Below the pieces are notes generated by a model that made no database searches, was not told the origin of the DNA, and worked only from the letters and a program-made list of their open reading frames with translations. The position numbers were made by a program, and so were the translations under genes. This document shows, one piece after another, positions 42,600-51,948 of a stretch of DNA of 64,000 nucleotides. Source of the DNA: Bifidobacteriaceae bacterium (lineage in GTDB: Bacteria; Actinomycetota; Actinomycetes; Actinomycetales; WQXJ01); the NCBI GenBank assembly GCA_031281585.1, contig JAITFE010000045.1:1-64000 (forward strand), written 5' to 3'. Each line of letters begins with the position of its first letter. Position 1 is the stretch's first letter.

Positions 42600-43563
42600 C
42601 GACATTGACTTCTCGCTGGACCAGGACGCCTTCGCGGGCGGCTTGCCGGCGGGAAGCGGGCGGGCGGGCGCGCGGCGGGGGCACCGGCCTGGCTCTGGCG
42701 GTACCGGCGCGGACGGTGGCGGCGAGTACGGCGCTGGGGCGGACGGCATCGGCGTCCCCACCATGGTGGTGGACCGGGTCCATGTGCGCTACCGGGTCTT
42801 CGGCGGCCGCAAACTGGGCGCCTCGACCGGCTACAAGCCCTCGTTGTACCGGCGGCTGTTCAACCGCGCGGCGGGCGCCGTCGGCTCGGTCAGCGAGATC
42901 CACGCCGTGAGGGGCGTCTCGTTTGTGGCCCACGAGGGCGAGTCGATCGGCATTGTGGGCCGCAACGGCGCCGGCAAAACCACGCTGCTGCGGGCGATCG
43001 CGGGGCTCATGCCCTACTCGGACGGCGCGGTCTACGCCGGCGGCCAATGCGCCCTGTTGGGCGTCAACGCGGCCCTGCTGACCGCCCTGACCGGGGAGAG
43101 GAACATCATGCTGGGCGGGCTGGCGTTGGGGTTGACCAGGGCCCAGGTGCGCGAGCGCTTCGACTCGATTGTCGAGTTCGCCGGCATTGGGGAATTCGTT
43201 CATCTGCCCATGAACGCTTATTCTTCCGGCATGGCTTCCCGGCTGCGCTTTGCGATCTCGACCTCGAAGGTGCCGGACATCTTGATGATCGACGAGGCCC
43301 TGTCCACCGGCGACGCCGAGTTCCAGCGCCGCTCCCGCGACAAGATCTTGGAGGTCAAGGACCAAGCGGGCACCGTGTTCCTGGTGTCGCACTCCGCGAA
43401 AGCGGTCGAGGCGATGTGCGAGCGGGCGCTCTGGCTGGAGAAGGGGGAACTCGTCATGGATGGACCGGTGGGCGAGGTGTTGGACGCCTACAAGGCCGGC
43501 CGGCCGCCGGCGGCGGAGGCTGCGGAAGACGTCACGGCAAACGAGGAGGCTGGCAATGAGTGA
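42586..43563 (+). CDS. Polysaccharide ABC exporter, ATPase
   Basis: The 325-aa ATPase of the Wzt type has Walker A (GRNGAGKTTLL), signature motif YSSGMASRL, Walker B (DILMIDEALSTGD) and the H-loop (FLVSHSAKAVE). Compared with the family, its N-terminus carries an extra Gly-rich stretch (residues about 18-55, ending GADGIGVPT) that contains the dispersed 11-mer. There is no C-terminal carbohydrate-binding domain, so export likely uses a constitutive, capping-independent route as in teichoic acid or galactan exporters. It overlaps both neighbours (14 nt with the permease, 8 nt with glf), so the three genes are one operon. Confidence 0.92.
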   Translation: MAGTDDIDFSLDQDAFAGGLPAGSGRAGARRGHRPGSGGTGADGGGEYGAGADGIGVPTMVVDRVHVRYRVFGGRKLGASTGYKPSLYRRLFNRAAGAVGSVSEIHAVRGVSFVAHEGESIGIVGRNGAGKTTLLRAIAGLMPYSDGAVYAGGQCALLGVNAALLTALTGERNIMLGGLALGLTRAQVRERFDSIVEFAGIGEFVHLPMNAYSSGMASRLRFAISTSKVPDILMIDEALSTGDAEFQRRSRDKILEVKDQAGTVFLVSHSAKAVEAMCERALWLEKGELVMDGPVGEVLDAYKAGRPPAAEAAEDVTANEEAGNE

Positions 43564-44761
43564 CCTGGTGGTGGTTGGCGCCGGACCGTTCGGGCTGACG
43601 GTCGCCCGGCTGATGGCGGAACGCGGCCGCCACGTCGCGGTGGTGGACCGCCGCGACCACATTGGCGGCAACGCCTATTCCTCGCCGGACCCGAACACCG
43701 GCATTGAGATCCACAACTACGGGGCCCACATCTTCCACACCGCCAACGAGCGCGTCTGGGAGTTCCTGGGCCGCTTCACCGCCTGGACCGGCTACGAACA
43801 CCGGGTCTTCACCCGCCACCGGGGCGAGGTCTACCCGCTGCCGATCAACTTGGGGACCATCAACCAGTTCTTCAGGTCCGCACTCACCCCGGACGAGGCG
43901 CGCCAACTGATCGCCGAGCAGGCGGGCGCGGGGGGCGCGGACGGCGGGACCGGCGGCGACCCGGCCGGCGGCGGGGGTGCGGAGGGTGCTGGGGGCGAGC
44001 GGACGGCATCGGGCAAATCGCTTCGGGACAAAGGCATCTCGCTGATCGGGCGGCCGCTCTACGAGGCCTTCATCCAGGACTACACCGCCAAACAGTGGCA
44101 GACGCCGGCGGAGCAGTTGCCGGCCTCGGTCATCAACCGGCTGCCGGTGCGGTACAACTACGACTCGCGCTACTTCTCCGACCCGCACCAAGGCCTGCCC
44201 GTGGACGGCTACACGGCGCTGTGGGAGCGCCTCGCGGACCACCCGGCGATCGACGTGGTGCTGGGGCGGGACTTCCTAGACCCCGCCGCCGATCCCGTGC
44301 CGGGCCTCAGCCGCGCCGCTTGCGTTGGCCAGGTGCCCGTCGTGTTCACCGGGCCGATCGACCGCTACTTCGACTACGCGGCCGGGCCGCTGGGCTGGCG
44401 GACTCTGGACTTCGACTGGCGCCACCCCGCGACGGGCGACTTCCAAGGCTGCTCCGTGATGAACTACGCGGACCTGGGCGACCCTTGGACGCGGATCATC
44501 GAGTTCCGGCATTTCCACCCCGAACGGGACTACCCGGCGGACAAGACGGTCATCGCGCGCGAGTATTCGCGCCTGGCCCAGGCGGGCGACGAACCGTATT
44601 ACCCGATCAACACGCCCCAGGACCGCTCCCGCCTGGAGCGCTACCGCGCGCTGGCGGACCAGACGCCGGGAGTCTGGTTCGGAGGCCGGCTGGGCCGTTA
44701 CCAATACCTGGACATGGACATGGCGGTGGCCGCGGCCATCACGCTGACCGCGAAACTCTAG
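43556..44761 (+). CDS. glf: UDP-galactopyranose mutase
   Basis: The 401-aa flavoprotein converts UDP-galactopyranose to UDP-galactofuranose. Hallmarks are the FAD motif VVGAGPFGLTVARL, DRRDHIGGNAY, the NYGAHIFHT substrate motif, YTAKQWQT, RYNYDSRYF and FTGPIDRYFDY. A Gly/Ala-rich insertion of about 30 residues (about 122-152) is not normal for the enzyme; it carries a GACGGCATCGG copy and sits where the family has a surface loop. ATG 43556 follows GAGGAGG. Its place in an exporter operon suggests a galactofuranose-containing cell-wall polymer. Confidence 0.94.
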   Translation: MSDLVVVGAGPFGLTVARLMAERGRHVAVVDRRDHIGGNAYSSPDPNTGIEIHNYGAHIFHTANERVWEFLGRFTAWTGYEHRVFTRHRGEVYPLPINLGTINQFFRSALTPDEARQLIAEQAGAGGADGGTGGDPAGGGGAEGAGGERTASGKSLRDKGISLIGRPLYEAFIQDYTAKQWQTPAEQLPASVINRLPVRYNYDSRYFSDPHQGLPVDGYTALWERLADHPAIDVVLGRDFLDPAADPVPGLSRAACVGQVPVVFTGPIDRYFDYAAGPLGWRTLDFDWRHPATGDFQGCSVMNYADLGDPWTRIIEFRHFHPERDYPADKTVIAREYSRLAQAGDEPYYPINTPQDRSRLERYRALADQTPGVWFGGRLGRYQYLDMDMAVAAAITLTAKL

Positions 44762-44878
44762 CCACCAGGGCCCGCCCCGCCGTGCTTGTCCCGCCGGGGC
44801 GCACCCGGCCAGCGTGGCGCGTGCAGGGGCTTGACCAGCGCCGGTAGGCTTGGACTACCCGCGGAAAGGAAATAGCGC

Positions 44879-45118
44879 ATGATTCGGTTAACGGTGGAAG
44901 CACCCGGCTGGCCCGAAGTCTACGAAGGCGCTGGCGCCAAAGAGGTCGGCGAGCAGATCATCTCGAAGCACGGCCCCACCCCGGGCCCGGTCCCGTGGGA
45001 GGACCAAATGGACGACGGGTGGGTGTTCCCCCGGTTCGTCATCACCGAAGAGCTTCAGGCCTGGGCGGCCCAAGCCGCCGGGGTGGCCCCGGAACAGATC
45101 CGGATCGAAGACATTTGA
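44879..45118 (+). CDS. Small acidic hypothetical protein
   Basis: The 79-aa protein (MIRLTVEAPGWPEVYEGAGAKEV...) starts at ATG 44879 behind GGAAAGGA. It has alternating beta-alpha character, many acidic residues, four Trp and no membrane segment. I recognise no family. It is 117 nt downstream of glf with no hairpin between, so it could be the tail of that operon. The separate ribosome site makes a genuine gene likely. Confidence 0.6.
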   Translation: MIRLTVEAPGWPEVYEGAGAKEVGEQIISKHGPTPGPVPWEDQMDDGWVFPRFVITEELQAWAAQAAGVAPEQIRIEDI

Positions 45119-45610
45119 GAACGCCTTGCGGGCCTGGGCGCCGTCACGGCGTCCGGGCTTGCCCTTTGCCGCCCGCCCTCTTCGCCCGGCCTTGCGGCCT
45201 GCCGCTGTGGCCTGCCCTCATGGCGCAGGCCACAGGTTTGCCGAACTGGCCAACCAACCTGAGCACGACGGCCGTTAAAAATAAAAAGTCCTGAGTGGGA
45301 ATACCTAGGTCGTGGGTAGCGTTGACAATGACGCCAGCCCGGTGGCGGGCTAACCTGGCTGGCACGGTCGGTCCTGCCGGGGCGGGCGGGGCCGACCTTC
45401 TCTAGGGAGTTGCCGAGTCTTGCCGCCTTTGTGGCGTTGCGACTTGCGCAGCCCTGGAGAGGCGGCCCCCGCCGGGGCGGGCGGGGGCCGCTGTTCTTTT
45501 TTCCGTGTCCCGTTCCCCGGCTCGCGCCGATCCCGGCCACCTGGCCGGCCGGTCCGCGCTCGCCGGGACGCCTCGCCGGGGCCTTCCCGTCATTAGGCTG
45601 GTAGACCACC
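45119..45610. other. Intergenic region with hairpins, candidate small RNA or leader
   Basis: This 492-nt region has no supported protein gene. It holds an AT-rich patch at 45274-45290, a TTGACA at 45322 that lacks a well-spaced -10, an imperfect GC hairpin at 45366-45397 and a strong terminator at 45462-45502. A transcript from near 45355 to 45500 would be a structured RNA of about 145 nt. Confidence 0.4.
45462..45502 (+). terminator. Strong intrinsic terminator
   Basis: A perfect 12-bp stem starting GCGGCCCCCGCC with a six-base loop is followed by TGTTCTTTTTT on the plus strand. It is the clearest Rho-independent terminator in the window, 109 nt before mpg, so it must end a transcript that begins upstream. 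Confidence 0.8.
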
Positions 45611-46156
45611 ATGGCGGATCAGTTCTTGAGCACCGACTTCTTCACCCGCGACGTCTTGGACGTCGCGCCGGGTCTGCTCGGGGCGAAACTCTGCCGGCGC
45701 AGGCCGGACGGCCGGGTCGAACGGCGCCGCATCACCGAGGTCGAGGCCTACCGGGGCGAGGAGGACACCGCCTGCCACGCCCGGGCCGGGCGGACCAAGC
45801 GGACGGCGGTCATGTACGGACCGGGCGGGCACGCGTACGTTTACCTTTGCTACGGCATCCACCATCTGCTGAACGTTGTCACCGGCGGGGTCGGCGAGCC
45901 GCAGGCCGCCCTTGTCCGGGGCTTGGAGGGCGCTTCAGGGCCCGGCAGGGCCACCGGGGCCATGGGCATAGACCTGACGCTAAACGGGCTGCTCCTGGAG
46001 CCGGAGAGCGGCCTCTGGCTGGAGCCCGGAGCGCCGCCTCCCCGCTTTGAGGCGCTGCCCCGTGTCGGGATTGGCTACGCCTCCCCCGCCGACCAGGCCC
46101 GCCCCTGGCGTTTTCTGGCCGCGAGCCTAAGCCGGGCCGGGGAACCGCGGCCGTAG
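45611..46156 (+). CDS. mpg: 3-methyladenine DNA glycosylase (AAG/MPG type)
   Basis: The 181-aa base-excision enzyme has the family core TEVEAYRGEEDTACHARAGRTKRTAVMYGPGGHAYVYLCYGIHH (hallmarks: catalytic Glu in the EVEAY segment, MYGPGG, YVYLCYG). It removes alkylated purines from DNA. The length is a little short but all core strands are present. ATG 45611 has only a weak ribosome site, and the strong terminator upstream suggests that it has its own promoter in the last 100 nt. The YibE/F gene follows 10 nt downstream and may be co-transcribed. Confidence 0.9.
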   Translation: MADQFLSTDFFTRDVLDVAPGLLGAKLCRRRPDGRVERRRITEVEAYRGEEDTACHARAGRTKRTAVMYGPGGHAYVYLCYGIHHLLNVVTGGVGEPQAALVRGLEGASGPGRATGAMGIDLTLNGLLLEPESGLWLEPGAPPPRFEALPRVGIGYASPADQARPWRFLAASLSRAGEPRP

Positions 46157-46166
46157 CATTCACTTC

Positions 46167-47480
46167 ATGCACGTGCACAGCCCGACCAGCCTTTCAGTCC
46201 GTTCGCCCCGGTCGGTGCGGATCGCGCTCGGGGTGGTCATGGGCGTGCTGGTGGCGGCCACCGGAGCCGGGCTCGCCTGGCTGTGGCCGGACCGGGGCGC
46301 CCTGCCGGAGCGGATAGCGTATTTGTACGAGACGGCATCGTGGGCCTATGGAACCGTGGTGAAAGTGGATCCGGACCCGGCGCCGATGGTCGAGGACGGG
46401 GAGCCGGCGGCCGTCTTCGTCGAGCTGCCGGGCGAGCCCGAGCCGCAGCCGATCCACCTCAACCCCGAGGTGCCCCCGGAGGACTTCTCCCCCGGCGACC
46501 GCGTCAAGCTGATGCGCCTGCCCGCCGCAGAGCAAAACGGCTCCCCGTACGTCTTCGCGGACTTTGTGCGAAACTGGCCGATGGCCATCCTGGCCGGCGT
46601 GTTCGCCCTGTTGGTGTTCGCGGTGGCGCGCTGGAAGGGGCTGGCCGCCATTGCCGGCCTGGTGTTGTCGCTGCTGGTGATCTGGCAGTTCCTCTTGCCC
46701 GCCCTGATCGTGGGGAAAAACCCGCTGCTCGCGGGCCTGGTGACCGCGAGCGCCGTGATGTTCATCGTGGTGTACCTGGCGCACGGGATCTCCGTTAAGA
46801 CGACCACGGCCCTGCTGGGCACCTTCGCGGGGATCGCCGTGGTGGCGACCCTCGCCTGGTGGGCCATCCCGGCCGCGCACCTGACACCCCGCACGCATGA
46901 GGGCATGAGCCAGATGGCGTCCATCGCCCCGGCGGTGGACCTGCGCGGCGTGCTCCTGTGCGGCATGGTGCTCGCCGGGGTCGGGGTCCTCAACGACGTC
47001 ACGATCACGCAGGCCTCGGCGGTGTGGGAGCTCCGCGCGGCCGAACCCGCGGCCAGTCGCCGCCGCGTCTTTGCGCGCGGCATGAGGATTGGGCGTGACC
47101 ACATCGCCTCCACGGTCTACACAATCGCCTTCGCGTATGTCGGCACGGCCTTGGCGCTGTTGGTGCTGGTCAACCTCTACGACCACACGCCCGGCGACGT
47201 GCTGACCTTCGAGGAGGTCGCGGAGGAGTTGGTCCGCACGCTGGTCGCCTCGATCGGGCTGGTCCTGGCCATCCCTTTGACGACGGCGATCGGGGCGGCG
47301 TTGGCCTCGCCGCCTTCGCAGACGCCATCGGCTGACGGCGGGCCGCCGAATGACGGGCCGCTAGATGGGGCGCCGCCCGATGACGCCCCGCTTGACGGCG
47401 AAGATGTCGAGGCCGGGCCGGCGGGGCGAGAGGAACCGGGTCGGGGTTCCGCGACACCCAACGCACGGCCAACTCGCTGA
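46167..47480 (+). CDS. YibE/F-like multispanning membrane protein
   Basis: The 437-aa protein has an N-terminal helix (about 17-42), an extracellular loop, then about seven further helices (residues about 130-375) with the YibE/F family motifs FADFVRNWPMAILAGVFALLVFAVARWKGL and GVLNDVTITQASAVWEL. The function of the family is unknown; a transporter role is suspected. The C-terminal 60 residues are a Pro/Asp/Gly-rich cytoplasmic tail (ADGGPPNDGPLDGAPPDDA) that looks lineage-specific and contains GACGCCATCGG, one mismatch from the dispersed 11-mer. ATG 46167 lies 10 nt after mpg. Confidence 0.87.
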   Translation: MHVHSPTSLSVRSPRSVRIALGVVMGVLVAATGAGLAWLWPDRGALPERIAYLYETASWAYGTVVKVDPDPAPMVEDGEPAAVFVELPGEPEPQPIHLNPEVPPEDFSPGDRVKLMRLPAAEQNGSPYVFADFVRNWPMAILAGVFALLVFAVARWKGLAAIAGLVLSLLVIWQFLLPALIVGKNPLLAGLVTASAVMFIVVYLAHGISVKTTTALLGTFAGIAVVATLAWWAIPAAHLTPRTHEGMSQMASIAPAVDLRGVLLCGMVLAGVGVLNDVTITQASAVWELRAAEPAASRRRVFARGMRIGRDHIASTVYTIAFAYVGTALALLVLVNLYDHTPGDVLTFEEVAEELVRTLVASIGLVLAIPLTTAIGAALASPPSQTPSADGGPPNDGPLDGAPPDDAPLDGEDVEAGPAGREEPGRGSATPNARPTR

Positions 47481-47591
47481 AGCGCCTCGGCGGCCTGTGG
47501 CACGCGCCAATCCCCACCGGAGACCCAGGCCACCTGCGCCCGCCCGCCCAAGCGAGACCCGTCAAAGCCATCCCATCGTGAAAGCGGCGCC

Positions 47592-47832
47592 GAATGTCAT
47601 TTCTTGTCTGCGGCGCGCGCCCAGTGTTGTTTCTTATCTTGCTCTCGGCGGCGAGTGTAACCTCATATCTGCCCCGGACCGCCCAGTGTAGGTCTATATC
47701 TTTGAGTGTTTCCCGTCTTGCCTGGTCACAGGCTCGCAGGTGAATTCGGGCTAGATGAAATCTGACATTCGGACGCCGAACCCAGATAAAATCTCACATT
47801 CGGCGGAAAAGCCCAGACAGAATTCTGCATTC
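47592..47832. repeat. Array of seven 18-bp motifs, four direct then three inverted, 31-bp period
   Basis: The motif is SARTGY-N8-RTCT. Plus-strand copies start at 47592, 47622, 47653 and 47684; minus-strand copies occupy 47753-47770, 47784-47801 and 47815-47832. Spacing within each set is 30-31 bp, and all seven keep the 8-bp internal gap. The inversion point is about 47727. The organisation matches multiple transposase-binding repeats at the ends of IS21-type elements, here almost touching, but no transposase gene is present. Confidence 0.75.
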
Positions 47833-47984
47833 GCCTGCGGGACCCGCCCGCCGGCCCCGACCTGGAAATGGTCACGGCCCCTGTTTCCAGACCCCGCCCC
47901 CGTGATGATTTGGCCCCTGGCGGCGCTGGTTTTGCTTGCCGGCGCGGTCGGGGGTGTTCGCCGCGCCCGGCCGGGCCCCCGTCG

Positions 47985-48013
47985 CTCCAATGCCATCGCT
48001 GGTAGCATTGGAG
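47985..48013. promoter_or_regulatory. Inverted repeat overlapping the antitoxin ribosome site
   Basis: CTCCAATGC and GCATTGGAG are perfect 9-bp arms separated by 11 bp. The right arm contains the GGAG that precedes the antitoxin GTG at 48016. RHH antitoxins usually repress their own promoter at such sites, so this is a likely autoregulatory operator. Confidence 0.6.
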
Positions 48014-48015
48014 CC

Positions 48016-48261
48016 GTGGCCACCGCACCGCCGAACGCTCAACGCTTCACGCACAAGACCATCACCGTGCCGACCGACCTGCTGGAAGACGTGGACCAGA
48101 TTGTCGGCGGCGGGAATCTGTCCGCGTTCGTCTCGGACGCCTTGCGGCAGGCCGTCCAGTCGCATCACCGCCGCGAGATTCTGGCCGAATACGAGGCCGA
48201 ACACGGACTGGTCCCAGCCGAAGAGGTGGCGGCGTTGGCCCAGGAGCTGGCCTCCGCGTGA
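48016..48261 (+). CDS. Ribbon-helix-helix antitoxin
   Basis: The 81-aa protein has a ribbon-helix-helix start (RFTHKTITVPTDLLEDVDQIVG..NLSAFVSDALRQAV) and an acidic helical tail (EILAEYEAEHGLVPAEEVAALAQEL) of the kind that wraps the toxin. GTG 48016 is chosen for the GGAG at the right arm of the operator. Its stop overlaps the toxin start in a GTGA, the standard coupling of antitoxin before toxin. Its role is to bind and neutralise the PIN toxin and repress the operon. Confidence 0.82.
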   Translation: MATAPPNAQRFTHKTITVPTDLLEDVDQIVGGGNLSAFVSDALRQAVQSHHRREILAEYEAEHGLVPAEEVAALAQELASA

Positions 48262-48662
48262 CGCCGCCCGTCCTGGTCCTCGACTCGCACGGCTTCGCCG
48301 CCCTAGCGCGGCCCACCGACCGAGGTGCGCGCCTGCTGGCCGCCGCCGAATTGAATGGGCAAAGGATCGCGGTGCCGGCTGTCGTCTTGGCGGAGACGAT
48401 CAGCGGGCGGGCGGAAGACGCCGTTTACTGGCGGGCTCTCAAAGGCATGACCGTCTGCGACACCACCGCCCGCATTGCCGCCCGGGCCGGCGAGCTCAGA
48501 ACCGCCGCGGCCCGGGCGCGCCGCAAGAAGCGCGACTTGACCGTCGACGCCATCGTCGCCTCGACTGCCTACGACCTGGCGCCGGCCATAATCCTCACCG
48601 GAGACCCAGGCGACATGTGCCTGCTCACCCAAGCGCGACCCGCCAAGATCATCCCGGTGTGA
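48258..48662 (+). CDS. vapC: PIN-domain toxin (VapC-like)
   Basis: The 134-aa ribonuclease has the acidic PIN residues Asp9 (VLDSHGF), Glu46 (LAETI), Asp97 (VDAIVAST) and Asp116/Asp119 (TGDPGD), all needed to hold magnesium. PIN toxins usually cleave tRNA or rRNA and stop translation. GTG 48258 overlaps the antitoxin stop. Length and motifs are complete, so it is likely active. It lies beside a probable mobile-element remnant, consistent with horizontal transfer. It is convergent with nrdF, with 100 nt between and no clear terminator. Confidence 0.85.
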   Translation: MTPPVLVLDSHGFAALARPTDRGARLLAAAELNGQRIAVPAVVLAETISGRAEDAVYWRALKGMTVCDTTARIAARAGELRTAAARARRKKRDLTVDAIVASTAYDLAPAIILTGDPGDMCLLTQARPAKIIPV

Positions 48663-48762
48663 CCGCGGCGCCGAACGGGCGGCCCGCCGCAACTCGGATC
48701 GGCTAGCTCTCGGCCCCGAGGCGGTGAACGCCGTCCAGCCCGGCCCGCAAGGACCGAAGCGG

Positions 48763-49785
<1,023 letters not shown>

Positions 49786-51948
49786 TCACAGCGCGCAGGA
49801 CACGCAGCCTTCGACCTCGGTGCCCTCCAGCGCCTCCTGGCGCAGGCGGACGTAGTAGATGGTCTTGATTCCCTTGCTCCAGGCGTAGATTTGCGCCCTG
49901 TTGATATCCCTGGTGGTGGCGTCCGCCGGGAAGAACAACGTCAACGACAACCCCTGGTCGACGTGCCGCGAGGCGGCCGCGTACGTGTCGATGATCTTCT
50001 CCGGGCCGATCGCGTAGGCGTCCTCGAAGTACTCCAGGTTCGAGTGGTCCATGTGCGGCGCCGGATAGTAGACGCGCCCGATCTTCCCCTCCTTGCGGAT
50101 CTCGATCCGCGCCGCGACGGGGTGGATGGACGCGGTCGAGTTGTTGATGTAGGAGATCGACCCGGTTGGCGGCACGGCCTGGAGGTACGCGTTGAAAAGG
50201 CCGTGCCTCATCACCGATTCCCGCAGGTCCAGCCAGTCTTCCCGCGTGGGCGGCCGCCAGGACTTGACGGCCAGCAACTCCGCGACGCGAGGGGTGGCCG
50301 GGACGGCGGCGACGGGACCGTCCACGTATTGGTCGAAGAACCGCCCGGTCGCGTAGGAGGAGGAGGCGAAGTCCTCAAAGGCGGCGCCGCGCTCGATCGC
50401 CAGCCGGTTGGACGCCCGCAGGGCGTGGTACGCGACGGCGCCGAAGTACACGTCGGTGAAGTCGATCGCCTCCGGGGAGCCGTAGTGGATCCGCTCGCGG
50501 CCCAGGAAGCCGTGGAGGTTCATTTGCCCAAGCCCGATGCCGTGCGACGCCCGGTTGCCCCGCTCCACCGAGGGCACGGAGCCGATTTGGGCGCCTTCCG
50601 ACACGGCGGTCAGCGCCCGCACGGCGATTTCGACGGTCCGGCCCAAATCCGGCGAGTCGACCGCCGCCGCGATGTTCAACGAGCCCAGGTTGCAGCAAAT
50701 GTCTTTCCCGACCTCGCGGTAGGAAAGGTCCTCGTTGTAGCTGGACGGGGTCGAGATTTGGAGGATCTCCGAGCACAGGTTGGAATGCGTGATGCGGCCG
50801 GGCAGCGGATTCGCGCGGGTCGCGGTGTCCTCGAAAAGGAGGTACGGATAACCCGACTCGAATTGGATTTCGGCCAGGGTCTGGAAGAACCCGCGCGCGT
50901 CGATCTGGGTTTTCCGGATGCGCGGGTCGGCCGCCATTTCCTCATAGTGTTCGGTCACGCCGACGTCCGCGAACGGCCGCCCGTAGACCCGCTCCACGTC
51001 ATACGGCGAGAAGAGGAACATGGGCTGGTTCCGCTTGGCCAATTCGAAGGTGACGTCCGGGATGACCACGCCCAGGGAAAGGGTTTTGATGCGGATCTTC
51101 TCGTCCGCGTTTTCCCGCTTGGTGTCCAGGAAGCGCATGATGTCCGGGTGGTGCGCGGACAGGTAGACCGCGCCCGCCCCTTGGCGCGCGCCCAGTTGGT
51201 TGGCGTAGGAGAAGGAGTCCTCCAGCAGTTTCATCACCGGCACCACCCCGGACGACTGGTTCTCGATCTTCTTGATCGGAGCCCCGGCTTCCCGCAGGTT
51301 GGAGAGCAGCAGGGAGACTCCCCCGCCGCGTTTGGAGAGTTGGAGCGCGGCGTTGATGCCGCGCGCGATCGACTCCATGGTGTCTTCCAAGCGGATCAGG
51401 AAGCAGGAGACTGATTCGCCGCGCTGCCTCTTGCCCGCGTTCAGAAAGGTGGGCGTGGCGGGCTGGAAACGGCCGGTGATGATTTCCTCGACCAGGCCGG
51501 TCGCCAACGCCTCGTCGCCGCGCGCCAGGGTCAGCGCCACCATGCAGACCCGGTCCTCGAAGCCTTCCAGGTACCGTTTCCCGTCGAAGGTTTTCAGCGC
51601 GTAGGACTGGTAGAACTTGTACGCGCCCATGAAAGTGGGGAACCGGAACCGATAAGCCGCCGCCTGGGCGAACAGCCGCTCGACAAATTCGGTTGTGTAC
51701 GGTTCGAACGTCTCCGGCTCGTAGTAGTCGTTTTCCACCAGGTGGCGCAGTTTGACTCCGAGCGAGTCGAATTGGACCGTGTTCGGGACAACATGGCGGC
51801 GGAAGTATTCGCGCACCGCCGCGCGGTCCGCTTCGAATTGAATGCGTCCGTCAGGGCCGTAGATGTTCAGCATCGCGTTGAGCGAGCGGTAATCGTCGGC
51901 CGTTTGGGCGCCGCCCTCCGGCGCCGTTTGCAACAATTGTCCCGTCAT
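49786..51948 (-). CDS. nrdE: Ribonucleotide reductase class Ib, alpha subunit
   Basis: The 720-aa catalytic subunit reduces ribonucleoside diphosphates. Hallmarks are [20 protein letters not shown], the active-site NLCSEI segment, [13 protein letters not shown] and the C-terminal CVSC redox pair that receives electrons from NrdH. There is no N-terminal ATP cone, as expected for class Ib. ATG 51948 overlaps the nrdI stop (ATGA). Length and motifs are complete. Confidence 0.96.
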   Translation of the reverse strand: MTGQLLQTAPEGGAQTADDYRSLNAMLNIYGPDGRIQFEADRAAVREYFRRHVVPNTVQFDSLGVKLRHLVENDYYEPETFEPYTTEFVERLFAQAAAYRFRFPTFMGAYKFYQSYALKTFDGKRYLEGFEDRVCMVALTLARGDEALATGLVEEIITGRFQPATPTFLNAGKRQRGESVSCFLIRLEDTMESIARGINAALQLSKRGGGVSLLLSNLREAGAPIKKIENQSSGVVPVMKLLEDSFSYANQLGARQGAGAVYLSAHHPDIMRFLDTKRENADEKIRIKTLSLGVVIPDVTFELAKRNQPMFLFSPYDVERVYGRPFADVGVTEHYEEMAADPRIRKTQIDARGFFQTLAEIQFESGYPYLLFEDTATRANPLPGRITHSNLCSEILQISTPSSYNEDLSYREVGKDICCNLGSLNIAAAVDSPDLGRTVEIAVRALTAVSEGAQIGSVPSVERGNRASHGIGLGQMNLHGFLGRERIHYGSPEAIDFTDVYFGAVAYHALRASNRLAIERGAAFEDFASSSYATGRFFDQYVDGPVAAVPATPRVAELLAVKSWRPPTREDWLDLRESVMRHGLFNAYLQAVPPTGSISYINNSTASIHPVAARIEIRKEGKIGRVYYPAPHMDHSNLEYFEDAYAIGPEKIIDTYAAASRHVDQGLSLTLFFPADATTRDINRAQIYAWSKGIKTIYYVRLRQEALEGTEVEGCVSCAL

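Larger units (their letters stand above)
47481..48015. other. AT-richer intergenic region with repeat array and operator
   Basis: This 535-nt region is unusually AT-rich for the window. It contains the 31-bp-period repeat array (47592-47832) and an inverted repeat just before the antitoxin gene. No protein gene is supported; the apparent in-frame extension of the antitoxin through this area is not conserved in character. Confidence 0.6.

Noticed and set aside
45322-45356. TTGACA as a -35 box with TAACCT as -10
   Set aside because: The spacer would be 23 bp, too long for a normal promoter; other pairings are weak.
47592-47832. CRISPR array
   Set aside because: Repeats are only 18 bp and degenerate, orientation flips after the fourth copy, and no cas gene is present.
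50528-50542. Near copy of the 11-mer in nrdE
   Set aside because: It encodes the conserved SHGIGLG segment, so protein constraint explains it.
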